The notes under the pieces were generated by a model. It was not told where the DNA came from. It did not search any database and saw nothing but the letters and a program-made list of their open reading frames with translations. Source: a bacterium HR36 (GTDB lineage: Bacteria; Planctomycetota; Planctomycetia; Gemmatales; HRBIN36). From it: a stretch of 8,063 nt of DNA. Positions 1 to 6,769 of the stretch are shown piece after piece. How positions within the stretch are numbered: position 1 is the first letter of the stretch; every line of letters starts with the position of its first letter. The translations under genes were made by a program, and so were the position numbers. The stretch covers positions 1-8,063 of the forward strand of contig BEIM01000143.1 in NCBI GenBank assembly GCA_002898995.1, written 5' to 3'.

Positions 1-3000
1 AAGATGAACGGTTGGGGACCAGGTGGCCAGGTTTCCATATCGCCCAGCAAGCAGCGCGACCAAGCGATTGCCTTGCGGTTCAGATCCACTGCATACAGGT
101 AAGCGCCCCAGGTGAAATAGGCCATATTGCCAATCACCTGGCAGCGCAAGGCACGGTGCGCGTCGGGAGTGTTGATATTGAAAGAGATGTTGCCCTGAGC
201 TAAAGGCAAGCTGCGTGCTGGCTGGCTGCCATCCCCAGAGCGATTACGTTCGTAGATGCGAAGCTGATGCGGATACTGGTTGATTACAATGGCCAGAGCA
301 TACCGTTGCGGCGATGGAAGCAACACGGTGTCCAGGTGCAGCCAGGCTAGATTCATCTGCGGAAACGTCCCCGATTCCACGCGATACTGAATTTGCGAAC
401 GGGTCGGCAGCCACGTGCGTTTTCCCACATCCAGGAATGGCAGGAACCGTTTGTCGGTGGCCAACTCGTCGAAAAGTTGCCGACCCGTTTTGCCGTTGCT
501 GACGGGCACGTTGGGAAACCGCTCCGCCAATTGCGTGTAATAGAAGATCGCCTCCTCCATGTTTCCGTGCTGGGCGTGCAGACGTGCTAGCGCCTCCAAA
601 CCGCGGGCGGAGGTTCGCGCCTCTTCTTCCTCAGCTAATAGCAAGAGAGTGTGCTCCGCCTCCGCTAGTTCGCCGTTGGCCTGGAGCAACTCGGCCAAGA
701 GCAGCCGCGCCTGTACTCCCGACTCCCCGATCGAGCCTAACAAAGCCACGAAGCTTTTCAACTCTTTCAAGTCTTTGGAAGCCTGTACGCGGCGCCATTC
801 CTGCTCCACCAAGTCGAGTATTTCCCGACGCTGGGCATCGGGCATGGGCCGGCTCACAAGTTCCACCAGGCGCGCTTCGGCATGCTGCGCCGGGATCACT
901 TCCGTGCTGGTGTCGCCGGGCACTGGCAGGTACGTACTGTTGTCCAAGCGGCCGAACTCCAGATAAGCCTGGAAGGCCTCACGGAATCGCCCCTGCATTT
1001 CACGGCCACGCGCTAACACATGGAGATAAATGGCCCGTCGCTTCTTTTGCTCGGTCAGACGAGCGGCTTGTGTCTCGCTATTTTCACCGTTTGGCGGCTC
1101 AGGAATAGCCACCAGGCGTTCGTACTCGGCCAGGCAGTTCTCATGGGCAGAGAAATCGCGTGTCAGTTGAATGGTTAGGGCATCGAAAAGCTTTTGCTGT
1201 GCCCGGCGCCGCAGCTCGTAAGGCATCTCTTGCTGCAGGGCTAAACGCAGGTCAGCTATGGCTGCCTCGATTTCGCCCCAATGTAACCGCAACACCCCAC
1301 GTTCGATCAAAGCCTGGGGATCCCTGGGGTTCTTCTGCAGTGCCCGTGCAATTTCCGCCTGACGCGCCACCAATTGCGGATACACGACCAGGCTGGTCGT
1401 TCCCTGCACGACGACATAACCGTTATGGAAAAGCAGGTTGCCTAACGGTTCTTTCTTGGAAGATTGGCTGGTGCCCAGGATAACCCCATCCTGCAGACTG
1501 ATAGCCACCACTTCACCGGTTCGGGTGGGCAGGAAGAAACACGTGCTGTTGGCGACACCGCGACCAGCAGGCGGAGGCACAGCAACCGACCACAAAGACT
1601 TGCCATCGGCCAGGTTCACTGCGCGTACCCGATTCCGGCCAACAATGAGGATGCGCCCGTGATAGACTCCCGCTACATACAGGTCTCCAGGTTCTTGCGG
1701 CAGCGGACCCCAAACGTTCCTTCCATCTTGCAGGTTGAGACAATAAAGGTTCTTCGAGTCCGGTGCGGTGAAAACGACTTTGCCCTCAACAATCATGGGC
1801 GCGGTGTAGTACCAGCAGGGTTCAGCAAGCCCGAAAAAACCTCCGACAACACGAGGCCCCGCTAATCTCCCCGCTTTGGCATCGCCAAGCTCGAAACTAT
1901 TCGATTCATACGGTTGCGCCCAGATTAGCGCCCGCGCTAAGAGATCCACACCCAGGACAATTCCCGCATTCGTTGGGCACACCAGGATACCGTCGCTGTA
2001 GGCGAGGTGGCAGGCTTCCATACGCCGCTCCGGCTCCTCACCGGCCCGACGCTCCACGAAACAAAGCGGCTGAATCCACTGTACCGCACCATTACTTGGT
2101 TCCAAGCACACCAAGCGGATCTCGCCGTTCGTTTCCGCGAGCACATACAGTTTTCCGCCCAGGGGCAACGGAGGTCCCAAGAAGAACGTCTCCGCCAGCG
2201 GGGAATTGGGATCCGACTTGCCCCCTTCAAGGACCCAAACGAGCCGGCCTCCGCTAAGCTGCACCGCGGCCAGATTGTTTCCGACCGAACCAACAACAGG
2301 GTTCGCCGGGACAATTCCGGGGTTTATCATGTTGTTTCGCCGTTGGGTGAAAGCTGGCAATGGGACGTCCTCGACCATGTACGCCCGCTCGTTGTCCAGG
2401 CTCAGCGTTCCCAACAAGGTGTTGTAAACGAAGGCCCGCTGCCCCGCCCTTCGATATTGCTCAATTAAGCCGTTGAGCTCCGGACTGCGGCTGGTAGCGA
2501 GCAGGTTTTCCAGGTTGTTTTCGTGCTCCACGGAGCGCCACAGAGGTTCCCCAGTCGAAACGCGAATAGCGTGCAAACCGAAATGGGTACGGAACAGCAC
2601 CATGTCGCCGTAACTTGCCGGGATCCAGCCCGGCAAAACCACGCTCCGACGTTGCAAGAATCGCACCGCCTCTTCGATTTCTTTTTGCGTCCGCGCATTT
2701 CGATAGGTAGGCAGGTTGTGGATCTGCTCCAGAAAAGGTGCCGTTCCCTCGCTAAACGCAGTATGCCGCATATCGCCGCCGAAGATTGGCCAGTCGAATT
2801 GTTCGCGAGACGTCTGCTGCTTTGCTGTTGCCGCAGCCAATTGCTGCACCTGGCGTTTTCCCAGACGGGCTAAAGCTTCGGGCAAATCCCGTTCCCAATC
2901 GCGGCGTTGCAGTTCGGCCCAGACCTGGTGCCGCAGCTCGGTCTGTCCGGCGCGCTCAAAGGCAAACGCGGCTTTTATCAGGGTCAGGGTTGGCAACCGC

Positions 3001-3614
3001 TGCAAATCGCCGACACGTTTCAGCAAGCGCTCGAAGTACAAAGCGGCCATAATTGCGCTACCATGATCCAATTGCGCCGTGCCGAGTGCCACCAGCGCCT
3101 CCGCTCCCGCCTCGGTATAGAGGTAGCGCCGGGCGACTTCCGCCAGTTTGTGCAGGTCGGCGCTCTGCAGCGCCTGCTGCAGCATTGTCTGGGCCGCAGC
3201 GCCACAGTACTGCTCGTAATACTGCAAACCTTCCTTGCCCATGCTCGCCAGCAAACGATTGGCTTCAGAGCGGACACTCGCCCAGCGCCCTTGAGCATCC
3301 TGCATGAACTTGTCTTCCTTCTCGTCCAGCATGCCCTGCAGCAGCTCGATGGCTTGCCGCCAGTCCTGCTCTTTGATCAACCGCTGGGCCTCCTCGAGCT
3401 TACGTTCCGCATTGCGATCCCGCGGCAGGCGCACCTGGTCGGTTTGCCCGGCAGGTTTAGTTGCCATCATCGCGCCAGTCTGCGGGAGAGCTCTTACCTG
3501 GGCAAAGGCCCAACGATTCAAGAAACCGGGGCCGAGCAGGCCCTCAAGCGCTACCCAGGCGCCTACTAGCCCTGCCCCGATTAAGACCACTGCAATCACC
3601 CCTTGCCGCTGCAT
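1..3614 (-). CDS. Giant exported PQQ-type beta-propeller / TPR protein (C-terminus off the left edge)
   Basis: The reading frame is open for 1204 codons and leaves the window without a stop. A hydrophobic stretch at residues 6-38, ending AFA-Q, looks like a signal peptide or anchor, so the protein is probably periplasmic. Residues 70-265 are TPR-like helices. The propeller opens at 274-281 with DWPIFGGD, the usual entry motif of planctomycete PQQ-like proteins. Blade motifs of the type A-x-(D/N)-x-x-(T/D)G-x-x-x-W lie near 347-361, 448-464, 499-517, 553-569, 623-639, 663-680 and 701-716. Residues 755-1035 return to TPR-like helices (766-793, 861-890, 1004-1034). Propeller-like sequence resumes by 1164-1187 (LYAVDLNRKAIAW). 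The start at 3614 is chosen because AGGAG lies 7 nt upstream; an in-frame ATG at 3632 has no ribosome binding site. Relatives often carry names such as BamB-like or PQQ-binding-like, but quinone binding is not shown here. The likely role is a surface or periplasmic scaffold, which is inference. Family confidence is high and function is unknown. Confidence 0.85.
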   Translation of the reverse strand, partial: MQRQGVIAVVLIGAGLVGAWVALEGLLGPGFLNRWAFAQVRALPQTGAMMATKPAGQTDQVRLPRDRNAERKLEEAQRLIKEQDWRQAIELLQGMLDEKEDKFMQDAQGRWASVRSEANRLLASMGKEGLQYYEQYCGAAAQTMLQQALQSADLHKLAEVARRYLYTEAGAEALVALGTAQLDHGSAIMAALYFERLLKRVGDLQRLPTLTLIKAAFAFERAGQTELRHQVWAELQRRDWERDLPEALARLGKRQVQQLAAATAKQQTSREQFDWPIFGGDMRHTAFSEGTAPFLEQIHNLPTYRNARTQKEIEEAVRFLQRRSVVLPGWIPASYGDMVLFRTHFGLHAIRVSTGEPLWRSVEHENNLENLLATSRSPELNGLIEQYRRAGQRAFVYNTLLGTLSLDNERAYMVEDVPLPAFTQRRNNMINPGIVPANPVVGSVGNNLAAVQLSGGRLVWVLEGGKSDPNSPLAETFFLGPPLPLGGKLYVLAETNGEIRLVCLEPSNGAVQWIQPLCFVERRAGEEPERRMEACHLAYSDGILVCPTNAGIVLGVDLLARALIWAQPYESNSFELGDAKAGRLAGPRVVGGFFGLAEPCWYYTAPMIVEGKVVFTAPDSKNLYCLNLQDGRNVWGPLPQEPGDLYVAGVYHGRILIVGRNRVRAVNLADGKSLWSVAVPPPAGRGVANSTCFFLPTRTGEVVAISLQDGVILGTSQSSKKEPLGNLLFHNGYVVVQGTTSLVVYPQLVARQAEIARALQKNPRDPQALIERGVLRLHWGEIEAAIADLRLALQQEMPYELRRRAQQKLFDALTIQLTRDFSAHENCLAEYERLVAIPEPPNGENSETQAARLTEQKKRRAIYLHVLARGREMQGRFREAFQAYLEFGRLDNSTYLPVPGDTSTEVIPAQHAEARLVELVSRPMPDAQRREILDLVEQEWRRVQASKDLKELKSFVALLGSIGESGVQARLLLAELLQANGELAEAEHTLLLLAEEEEARTSARGLEALARLHAQHGNMEEAIFYYTQLAERFPNVPVSNGKTGRQLFDELATDKRFLPFLDVGKRTWLPTRSQIQYRVESGTFPQMNLAWLHLDTVLLPSPQRYALAIVINQYPHQLRIYERNRSGDGSQPARSLPLAQGNISFNINTPDAHRALRCQVIGNMAYFTWGAYLYAVDLNRKAIAWSRCLLGDMETWPPGPQPFI

Positions 3615-3621
3615 ACTTCCG

Positions 3622-3626
3622 CTCCT
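3622..3626 (-). promoter_or_regulatory. Shine-Dalgarno AGGAG of the giant propeller/TPR gene
   Basis: On the minus strand AGGAG lies 7 nt before the ATG at 3614. It selects that ATG over the in-frame ATG at 3632, which has no such motif upstream. The signal-like hydrophobic segment also begins only a few residues after the 3614 start. Confidence 0.7.
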
Positions 3627-3695
3627 GTTCATGACATAACGTGCCTCAGCTATTGCATCCTCATCTCCGGGCGGAGCTATGCGCCCGCTATTTTC

Positions 3696-3724
3696 ATTGT
3701 CGGAGCCAAGCTAGCTAATTGCAA
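3696..3724 (-). promoter_or_regulatory. Candidate sigma-70-like promoter for the giant propeller/TPR gene
   Basis: Read on the minus strand, TTGCAA (3719-3724, 4 of 6 matches to TTGACA) is separated by exactly 17 bp from GACAAT (3696-3701, 4 of 6 matches to TATAAT). Transcription would start near 3688-3690, giving a leader of about 75 nt before the ATG at 3614. Part of the 3668-3687 hairpin would fall in that leader. The prediction rests on spacing and partial matches only. Confidence 0.35.
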
Positions 3725-3877
3725 GTGCCTACTCATCTGTCGGTTTGCTACCGGGCACGCGGCAGCGCTAAGTTCGCTTCTGCTGCCGGAAAAATGCATA
3801 ACCCCAATTAAGACGAACCTGTGCGTCGCCGGTAACACCACACCAACAGCGTGGCAACCAGATACTGCCCGGGTGCC

Positions 3878-3931
3878 CAATTCAGCGAGGCGGACACGCC
3901 ACTGGTTGGTCAATTCGCCAGGGTCGGACAC
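3878..3931. repeat. Imperfect direct repeat pair CAATTC-N7/8-CGGACAC
   Basis: Copy one is 3878-3897 (CAATTC, 7 nt, CGGACAC) and copy two is 3911-3931 (CAATTC, 8 nt, CGGACAC). Both 6- and 7-base blocks are identical, and the middle differs partly, with a one-base length change. The copies start 33 bp apart, about three helical turns. Their place between divergent genes fits paired regulator sites, but no regulator is known and chance or an old duplication is possible. Confidence 0.5.
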
Positions 3932-3943
3932 CAAGTAGGACCC

Positions 3944-3958
3944 GCGGCACTGCGCCGC
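3944..3958. other. Small GC hairpin
   Basis: GCGGC (3944-3948) pairs with GCCGC (3954-3958) around a 5-nt loop. On the plus strand it is followed by TCGTTTT, which gives it a weak terminator look. No plus-strand gene lies upstream for it to terminate, so it may simply be part of the control region. Confidence 0.3.
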
Positions 3959-3959
3959 T

Positions 3960-3971
3960 CGTTTTAAAACG
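3960..3971. promoter_or_regulatory. 12-bp perfect palindrome CGTTTTAAAACG
   Basis: The 12 bases are perfectly self-complementary with an AT core, set in GC-rich DNA 29 bp after the second direct repeat. It lies about 180 bp upstream of the plus-strand exported-protein gene. A dimeric regulator site or an AT-rich UP-like element is possible; neither is demonstrated. Confidence 0.4.
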
Positions 3972-4136
3972 TGATCTTGGGAGGGCTTATCGTGCCATTG
4001 CGCTACTGCAACCAGGAAAGCCCGTCCCCTTGTATAACCGTCCAGCGCGCAAAAGAACATTGCGCCCGACTGCCCTAGGCGCGGTCCCCATAACCTGCTA
4101 TAAGCTCGCGCCGTGCAGGACAAAGACAGTGCCGGC

Positions 4137-4142
4137 AAGGAG
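4137..4142 (+). promoter_or_regulatory. Shine-Dalgarno AAGGAG that sets the start at 4150
   Basis: AAGGAG lies 7 nt before the ATG at 4150. The longer in-frame possibility from 4030 has no comparable site and would place 40 non-signal-like residues before an obvious signal peptide, so the shorter start is preferred. Confidence 0.75.
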
Positions 4143-4149
4143 CGGAGCT

Positions 4150-4980
4150 ATGTGCAAGCACTGGGTGCTTTTCTCGCTGGTGGGCGTTTCAATCTTGGCC
4201 CGGGGCTATGCCCAGGAAAACCCCCGTTTTCGTTTTCAACCCGGCGAAGTGCTGCAGTACCGAGTGCAGCAGACGACTAAGGTGATGCACACCCTAGCTG
4301 GCGAAACCAGCGTTTTGGAGTCCAGCACCGAACTGGTCAAACGATGGGAGATTCAGGAAGTTGGCGCGGATGGCACTGTGGTCATGCAACTGACCATCCC
4401 GCAAATCAAATTGACCCAGAAACTGCCCACCGGCCAGAGTGTCCATTACGATTCCACCAAACCGGACGACTCCCATCCCGCACTGAAACAGCAGATGGAA
4501 CAGTTCCTCGGCAAACCCACGGTGAGACTCAAGATAGATGCGCGCGGCAACGTGCTCCAGGCGCAGCCGCTAGTTACGGTTTCCGTCGGGCATTTTGCGA
4601 GCGAGCCACCCTTCGCTGTCGTCTTACCGCCAGAGCCGTGGAAGACACAGCTGCGCTGGACACGTCCTTACTCCCTGGTGCTGGAACCTCCTTTAGGCAC
4701 AGGTGACGAGTATCAAGCCGAACAACAGCTGGAGTTGCGAGCCTTGAATGAGCGGCAAGCGGAGATTACTTGGGTTACGCACGTCAAAGGTGCGCCTACG
4801 ACGGCCACGGAAAGAATCCCTTTACTGCAAAAGCTCACACGAGGCGTGGCGGTCTTTGACCTGACTACCCACCGCGTCACCTTGATACGCATGCAGGCTG
4901 GCGGCGCTGTCGAAGGACACGAGGGACCCAACAGCAAATATGAGTTTGTGAGCGAATATATCGAACGGCTATTGCCCTAG
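4150..4980 (+). CDS. Exported protein of unknown function, DUF6263-like
   Basis: The product is 276 residues. Residues 4-21 form a signal peptide with a hydrophobic core (WVLFSLVGVSIL) and a GYA-Q cleavage site, giving a mature protein of about 255 residues that is probably periplasmic. The mature part begins with FRFQPGEVLQYRVQQ (27-41), alternates beta-strand-like stretches (65-88, 125-140, 164-180, 187-212) and ends with a strand-rich segment before EYIERLLP. There are no transmembrane helices after the signal and no visible catalytic motif. The opening pattern (a strand with PGE, then Y-x-V) and overall length resemble DUF6263-type proteins seen in planctomycetes; I make this match from memory with moderate confidence. 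The gene is divergent from the giant propeller gene and convergent with the dapB operon, so it is probably monocistronic. No reaction can be assigned. Confidence 0.5.
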   Translation: MCKHWVLFSLVGVSILARGYAQENPRFRFQPGEVLQYRVQQTTKVMHTLAGETSVLESSTELVKRWEIQEVGADGTVVMQLTIPQIKLTQKLPTGQSVHYDSTKPDDSHPALKQQMEQFLGKPTVRLKIDARGNVLQAQPLVTVSVGHFASEPPFAVVLPPEPWKTQLRWTRPYSLVLEPPLGTGDEYQAEQQLELRALNERQAEITWVTHVKGAPTTATERIPLLQKLTRGVAVFDLTTHRVTLIRMQAGGAVEGHEGPNSKYEFVSEYIERLLP

Positions 4981-4994
4981 CTGACTACTTGGCA

Positions 4995-5008
4995 GGCCGG
5001 CCCTTTTT
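4995..5008 (+). terminator. Weak terminator-like GGCCGGCC plus T5
   Basis: The palindrome GGCCGGCC (4995-5002) is followed by C and five T residues (5004-5008), 14 bp after the stop of the plus-strand exported-protein gene. The perfect palindrome leaves no loop, so only a short stem is possible. Position and T-run support termination; stem quality does not. Confidence 0.3.
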
Positions 5009-5089
5009 CCCTGCTCGTTACCGCGTCCCAGCTGCGCCTCAGGGTTCGCGCCGTTACCGCTTGCGTGTCCGACCCAATCGCGAGAACTT

Positions 5090-5659
5090 TCATTTCCGTT
5101 CCCGCATCTTGCCGTCTTCTGGCTCCCACGCCTCATCTTCCATCTGCAAGCGGGCGATGTACTCGATCTCCTCTCGTAACGATTCGGCAGCGAGGACCGA
5201 GCTATTTTGCGGATTGAGGCAGAACAAATCCCACGGCTCGTTTTTATAGCCCCATTGCCGCACGTACCAGGTGCCATCGTCATCCTGCAGCAAAGGGAAA
5301 ACGGCGCACTGGTAGGGCTTATAACGAAACTTGTCACCTTCGGCAGCGCCCAGTTTATGCAGCACGCACCCCTGGTTGAAGAAAACGCACCACCGCTGCA
5401 CTACTGCGACCAAAGGTAAACCCGCCCGCTTTCGCCTGGTGAGGTAACCGCGTTTTTCGACATGACGCCGGGCTTCCGGGCGCAGCAGCGGTAAGATGCG
5501 TGGCAGGTGAGCATTCAGGAGTTCAATTTCCGATGGCACTAATCCAGGCCGACCATTGCGGCAGCACAAGCCCTCGCAGCCGCGGCCAAAGGTGCATTCA
5601 AAGTGGGCCTCGTGCAGATTGGTGATCTGCACCATCGGCAAAGGTTTCTTCTCAGCCAT
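5090..5659 (-). CDS. Cysteine-cluster protein, DUF3109 family
   Basis: The product is 189 residues from the ATG at 5659. It has eight cysteines in the DUF3109 pattern: an N-terminal cluster C22, C28, C32-C33 (FECTFGRGCEGLCC), then C91 and C98 (CVFFNQGC), C118 in KPYQCAVFPL (matching the family's KP-x-x-C-x-x-(Y/F)P block) and C147 in LFCLNP. Such clusters suggest metal or iron-sulfur binding, as in the related YkgJ-type proteins, but no reaction is established. There is no signal peptide, so it is probably cytoplasmic. The start is ambiguous. GGTGA lies 6 nt before the ATG at 5659, while an in-frame GTG at 5707 would add 16 residues and leave only 9 nt after the dapB stop. The gene follows dapB on the same strand and is probably co-transcribed. 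Family call is good; function is unknown. Confidence 0.8.
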   Translation of the reverse strand: MAEKKPLPMVQITNLHEAHFECTFGRGCEGLCCRNGRPGLVPSEIELLNAHLPRILPLLRPEARRHVEKRGYLTRRKRAGLPLVAVVQRWCVFFNQGCVLHKLGAAEGDKFRYKPYQCAVFPLLQDDDGTWYVRQWGYKNEPWDLFCLNPQNSSVLAAESLREEIEYIARLQMEDEAWEPEDGKMRERK

Positions 5660-5716
5660 TGCTGTCACCCGCAGCGCTTCTCGCCGCAGCCCTTGGCCAG
5701 GACGCACTTGCCCCCT

Positions 5717-6511
5717 CTATAGCCCCAGCACGTCCCGCATGGAATATCGTCCAGGCGGCCTTTGCGCTAAGAATTTTGCCGCCAGCAACGCACCGCGTGC
5801 ATAGCAATCGCGGCTGTGGGCCCGATGCACCAGTTGCAGCGATTCGCCAAGGGTGCTGAACAAGACCACGTGTTCGCCGACCAGGTCGCCCGCCCGCACT
5901 GCGTGGATTCCGATCTCACTCGGTGGTCTCTCCCCGGTCAATCCCTCCCGCCCGTGCCGCAAATCCCCCTGCCCCATCTGCTCCTGGATGATCCGCGCCA
6001 AATGCAACGCCGTCCCGCTGGGGGCGTCCTTTTTGAATCGGTGGTGCATTTCGATAATTTCCACGTCGAAGTCTCGCCCCCTTAGCAAGCGAGCCGCTTG
6101 TTCCAGCAACACCATGAGCACATTCATGGCCAGGCTCATATTGGGCGATACCAGCACAGGAATATGGTGCGCTGCCGCTTCTATCTCTCCGCGTTGGTTC
6201 GCAGTATGTCCCGTTGTGGCCACGACCAATGGAATGTGGCGGTCCAGCGCCAAGCGCAACACCTGCATTGTTCCTTCCGGCGTGGAAAAATCCACAATCA
6301 CGTCCGGCCGCTCACTGAGAGGCAGTTCGGCAGTCACCAGTACACCCAACCTCCCCATCCCAGCCACTTCCCCAACATCCTGGCCGATTGCGGGATGGTG
6401 CGGTCTTTCCAGGGCCGCGATTACCGACAATTCGCTATCTTCCCGCGCTAGCTGAATCAACCGCAGTCCCATTCGCCCGCAAGCTCCATTCACCGCCAGC
6501 CGTGTAATCAT
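5717..6511 (-). CDS. dapB: 4-hydroxy-tetrahydrodipicolinate reductase
   Basis: DapB reduces 4-hydroxy-tetrahydrodipicolinate with NAD(P)H in the cytoplasm, feeding meso-diaminopimelate and lysine synthesis. The 264-residue product is of normal family length. Seen in order: nucleotide-binding NGACGRMG (8-15, G-x-x-G-x-x-G); ALER (33-36), matching the E. coli cofactor-specificity Glu38/Arg39; VVATTGHT (96-103); SPNMS (122-126); the catalytic block EMHHRFKKDAPSGTA (154-168), with His156 and Lys160 matching E. coli His159 and Lys163; VRAGDLVGEH (205-214); and the C-terminal SMRDVLGL. No key residue is missing. Two adjacent ATGs (6514 and 6511) each have a purine-rich site 6 nt upstream, so the start may be one codon longer. 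It is the first gene of a likely operon with the DUF3109 gene, and a candidate promoter lies at 6628-6656. The call is secure. Confidence 0.97.
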   Translation of the reverse strand: MITRLAVNGACGRMGLRLIQLAREDSELSVIAALERPHHPAIGQDVGEVAGMGRLGVLVTAELPLSERPDVIVDFSTPEGTMQVLRLALDRHIPLVVATTGHTANQRGEIEAAAHHIPVLVSPNMSLAMNVLMVLLEQAARLLRGRDFDVEIIEMHHRFKKDAPSGTALHLARIIQEQMGQGDLRHGREGLTGERPPSEIGIHAVRAGDLVGEHVVLFSTLGESLQLVHRAHSRDCYARGALLAAKFLAQRPPGRYSMRDVLGL

Positions 6512-6627
6512 CATCCTCTCCCTCGTTGCTCCGACTTCGGTACTAGTTCGCCGGCTGGGCCGCAGCACGCGAACCCTGCGAGCAGCTAAGGTTGCTGCCG
6601 CTCTTGGGTTGCCTTCCTGAGCCTACG

Positions 6628-6656
6628 ATAATAAGCCAGCAGTGCCAACTTATCCA
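6628..6656 (-). promoter_or_regulatory. Candidate sigma-70-like promoter of the dapB operon
   Basis: On the minus strand TGGATA (6651-6656, 4 of 6 matches to TTGACA) is 17 bp from TATTAT (6628-6633, 5 of 6 matches to TATAAT). The leader to dapB would be roughly 110 nt. I see no lysine-riboswitch architecture in it; it is too short for one. The prediction rests on motif spacing alone. Confidence 0.4.
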
Positions 6657-6658
6657 CA
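6650..6658 (+). promoter_or_regulatory. Perfect DnaA-box sequence TTATCCACA
   Basis: The nonamer matches the consensus TTATNCACA exactly and equals the strong E. coli form. It overlaps the -35 element of the candidate dapB promoter and lies about 110 bp upstream of the DNA glycosylase start. I noticed no second box, so this is not an origin; it may be a regulatory or titration site, or chance. Confidence 0.4.
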
Positions 6659-6769
6659 GCCATCTGGGGCGTCAGCGCATTGCCAGCATTTTATCGCCCC
6701 CTTTCGTGATTGGCCGATTTGCCGGGTCTAGCACACGGCGTCCGAGCTAGCCCCGCCTTGCGTCGCACG

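Larger units (their letters stand above)
3633..4149. other. 517-bp divergent intergenic region
   Basis: This stretch separates two divergent genes for exported proteins. I see no gene I can support in it. It contains a candidate minus-strand promoter (3696-3724), a 6-bp-stem hairpin (3668-3673 with 3682-3687, loop of 8), imperfect direct repeats (3878-3931), a 5-bp-stem hairpin (3944-3958) and a 12-bp palindrome (3960-3971). A TATAAG at 4099-4104 could be a -10 element for the plus-strand gene, but I find no matching -35. A minus-strand open frame across 3677-4138 starts with TTG, lacks a recognisable domain and is probably chance. Confidence 0.7.

Noticed and set aside
559..966. Plus-strand open frames across 1-3600, the longest 135 to 220 codons
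   Set aside because: They are antisense to the giant propeller/TPR gene, whose 1204-codon frame carries repeated recognisable motifs. The plus-strand frames have none.
3677..4138. Minus-strand open frame of 153 codons filling the divergent intergenic region
   Set aside because: It starts with TTG, has no ribosome site or recognisable domain, and covers the predicted control elements. Open frames of this size are common by chance in GC-rich DNA.
3671..4152. 11-bp repeat GCGGAGCTATG at 3671-3681 and 4142-4152
   Set aside because: The upstream copy precedes only an 11-codon open frame. The match is short and probably reflects a chance ribosome-site-like sequence.
5016..5060. 9-bp direct repeat CGTTACCGC at 5016-5024 and 5052-5060
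   Set aside because: It is short, sits between two convergent gene ends, and has no pairing or spacing that suggests a function.
6586..6663. 25-codon minus-strand ORF upstream of dapB, a possible leader peptide
   Set aside because: It has no ribosome site, is not lysine-rich as an attenuator leader would be, and its start codon lies upstream of the predicted dapB transcription start.
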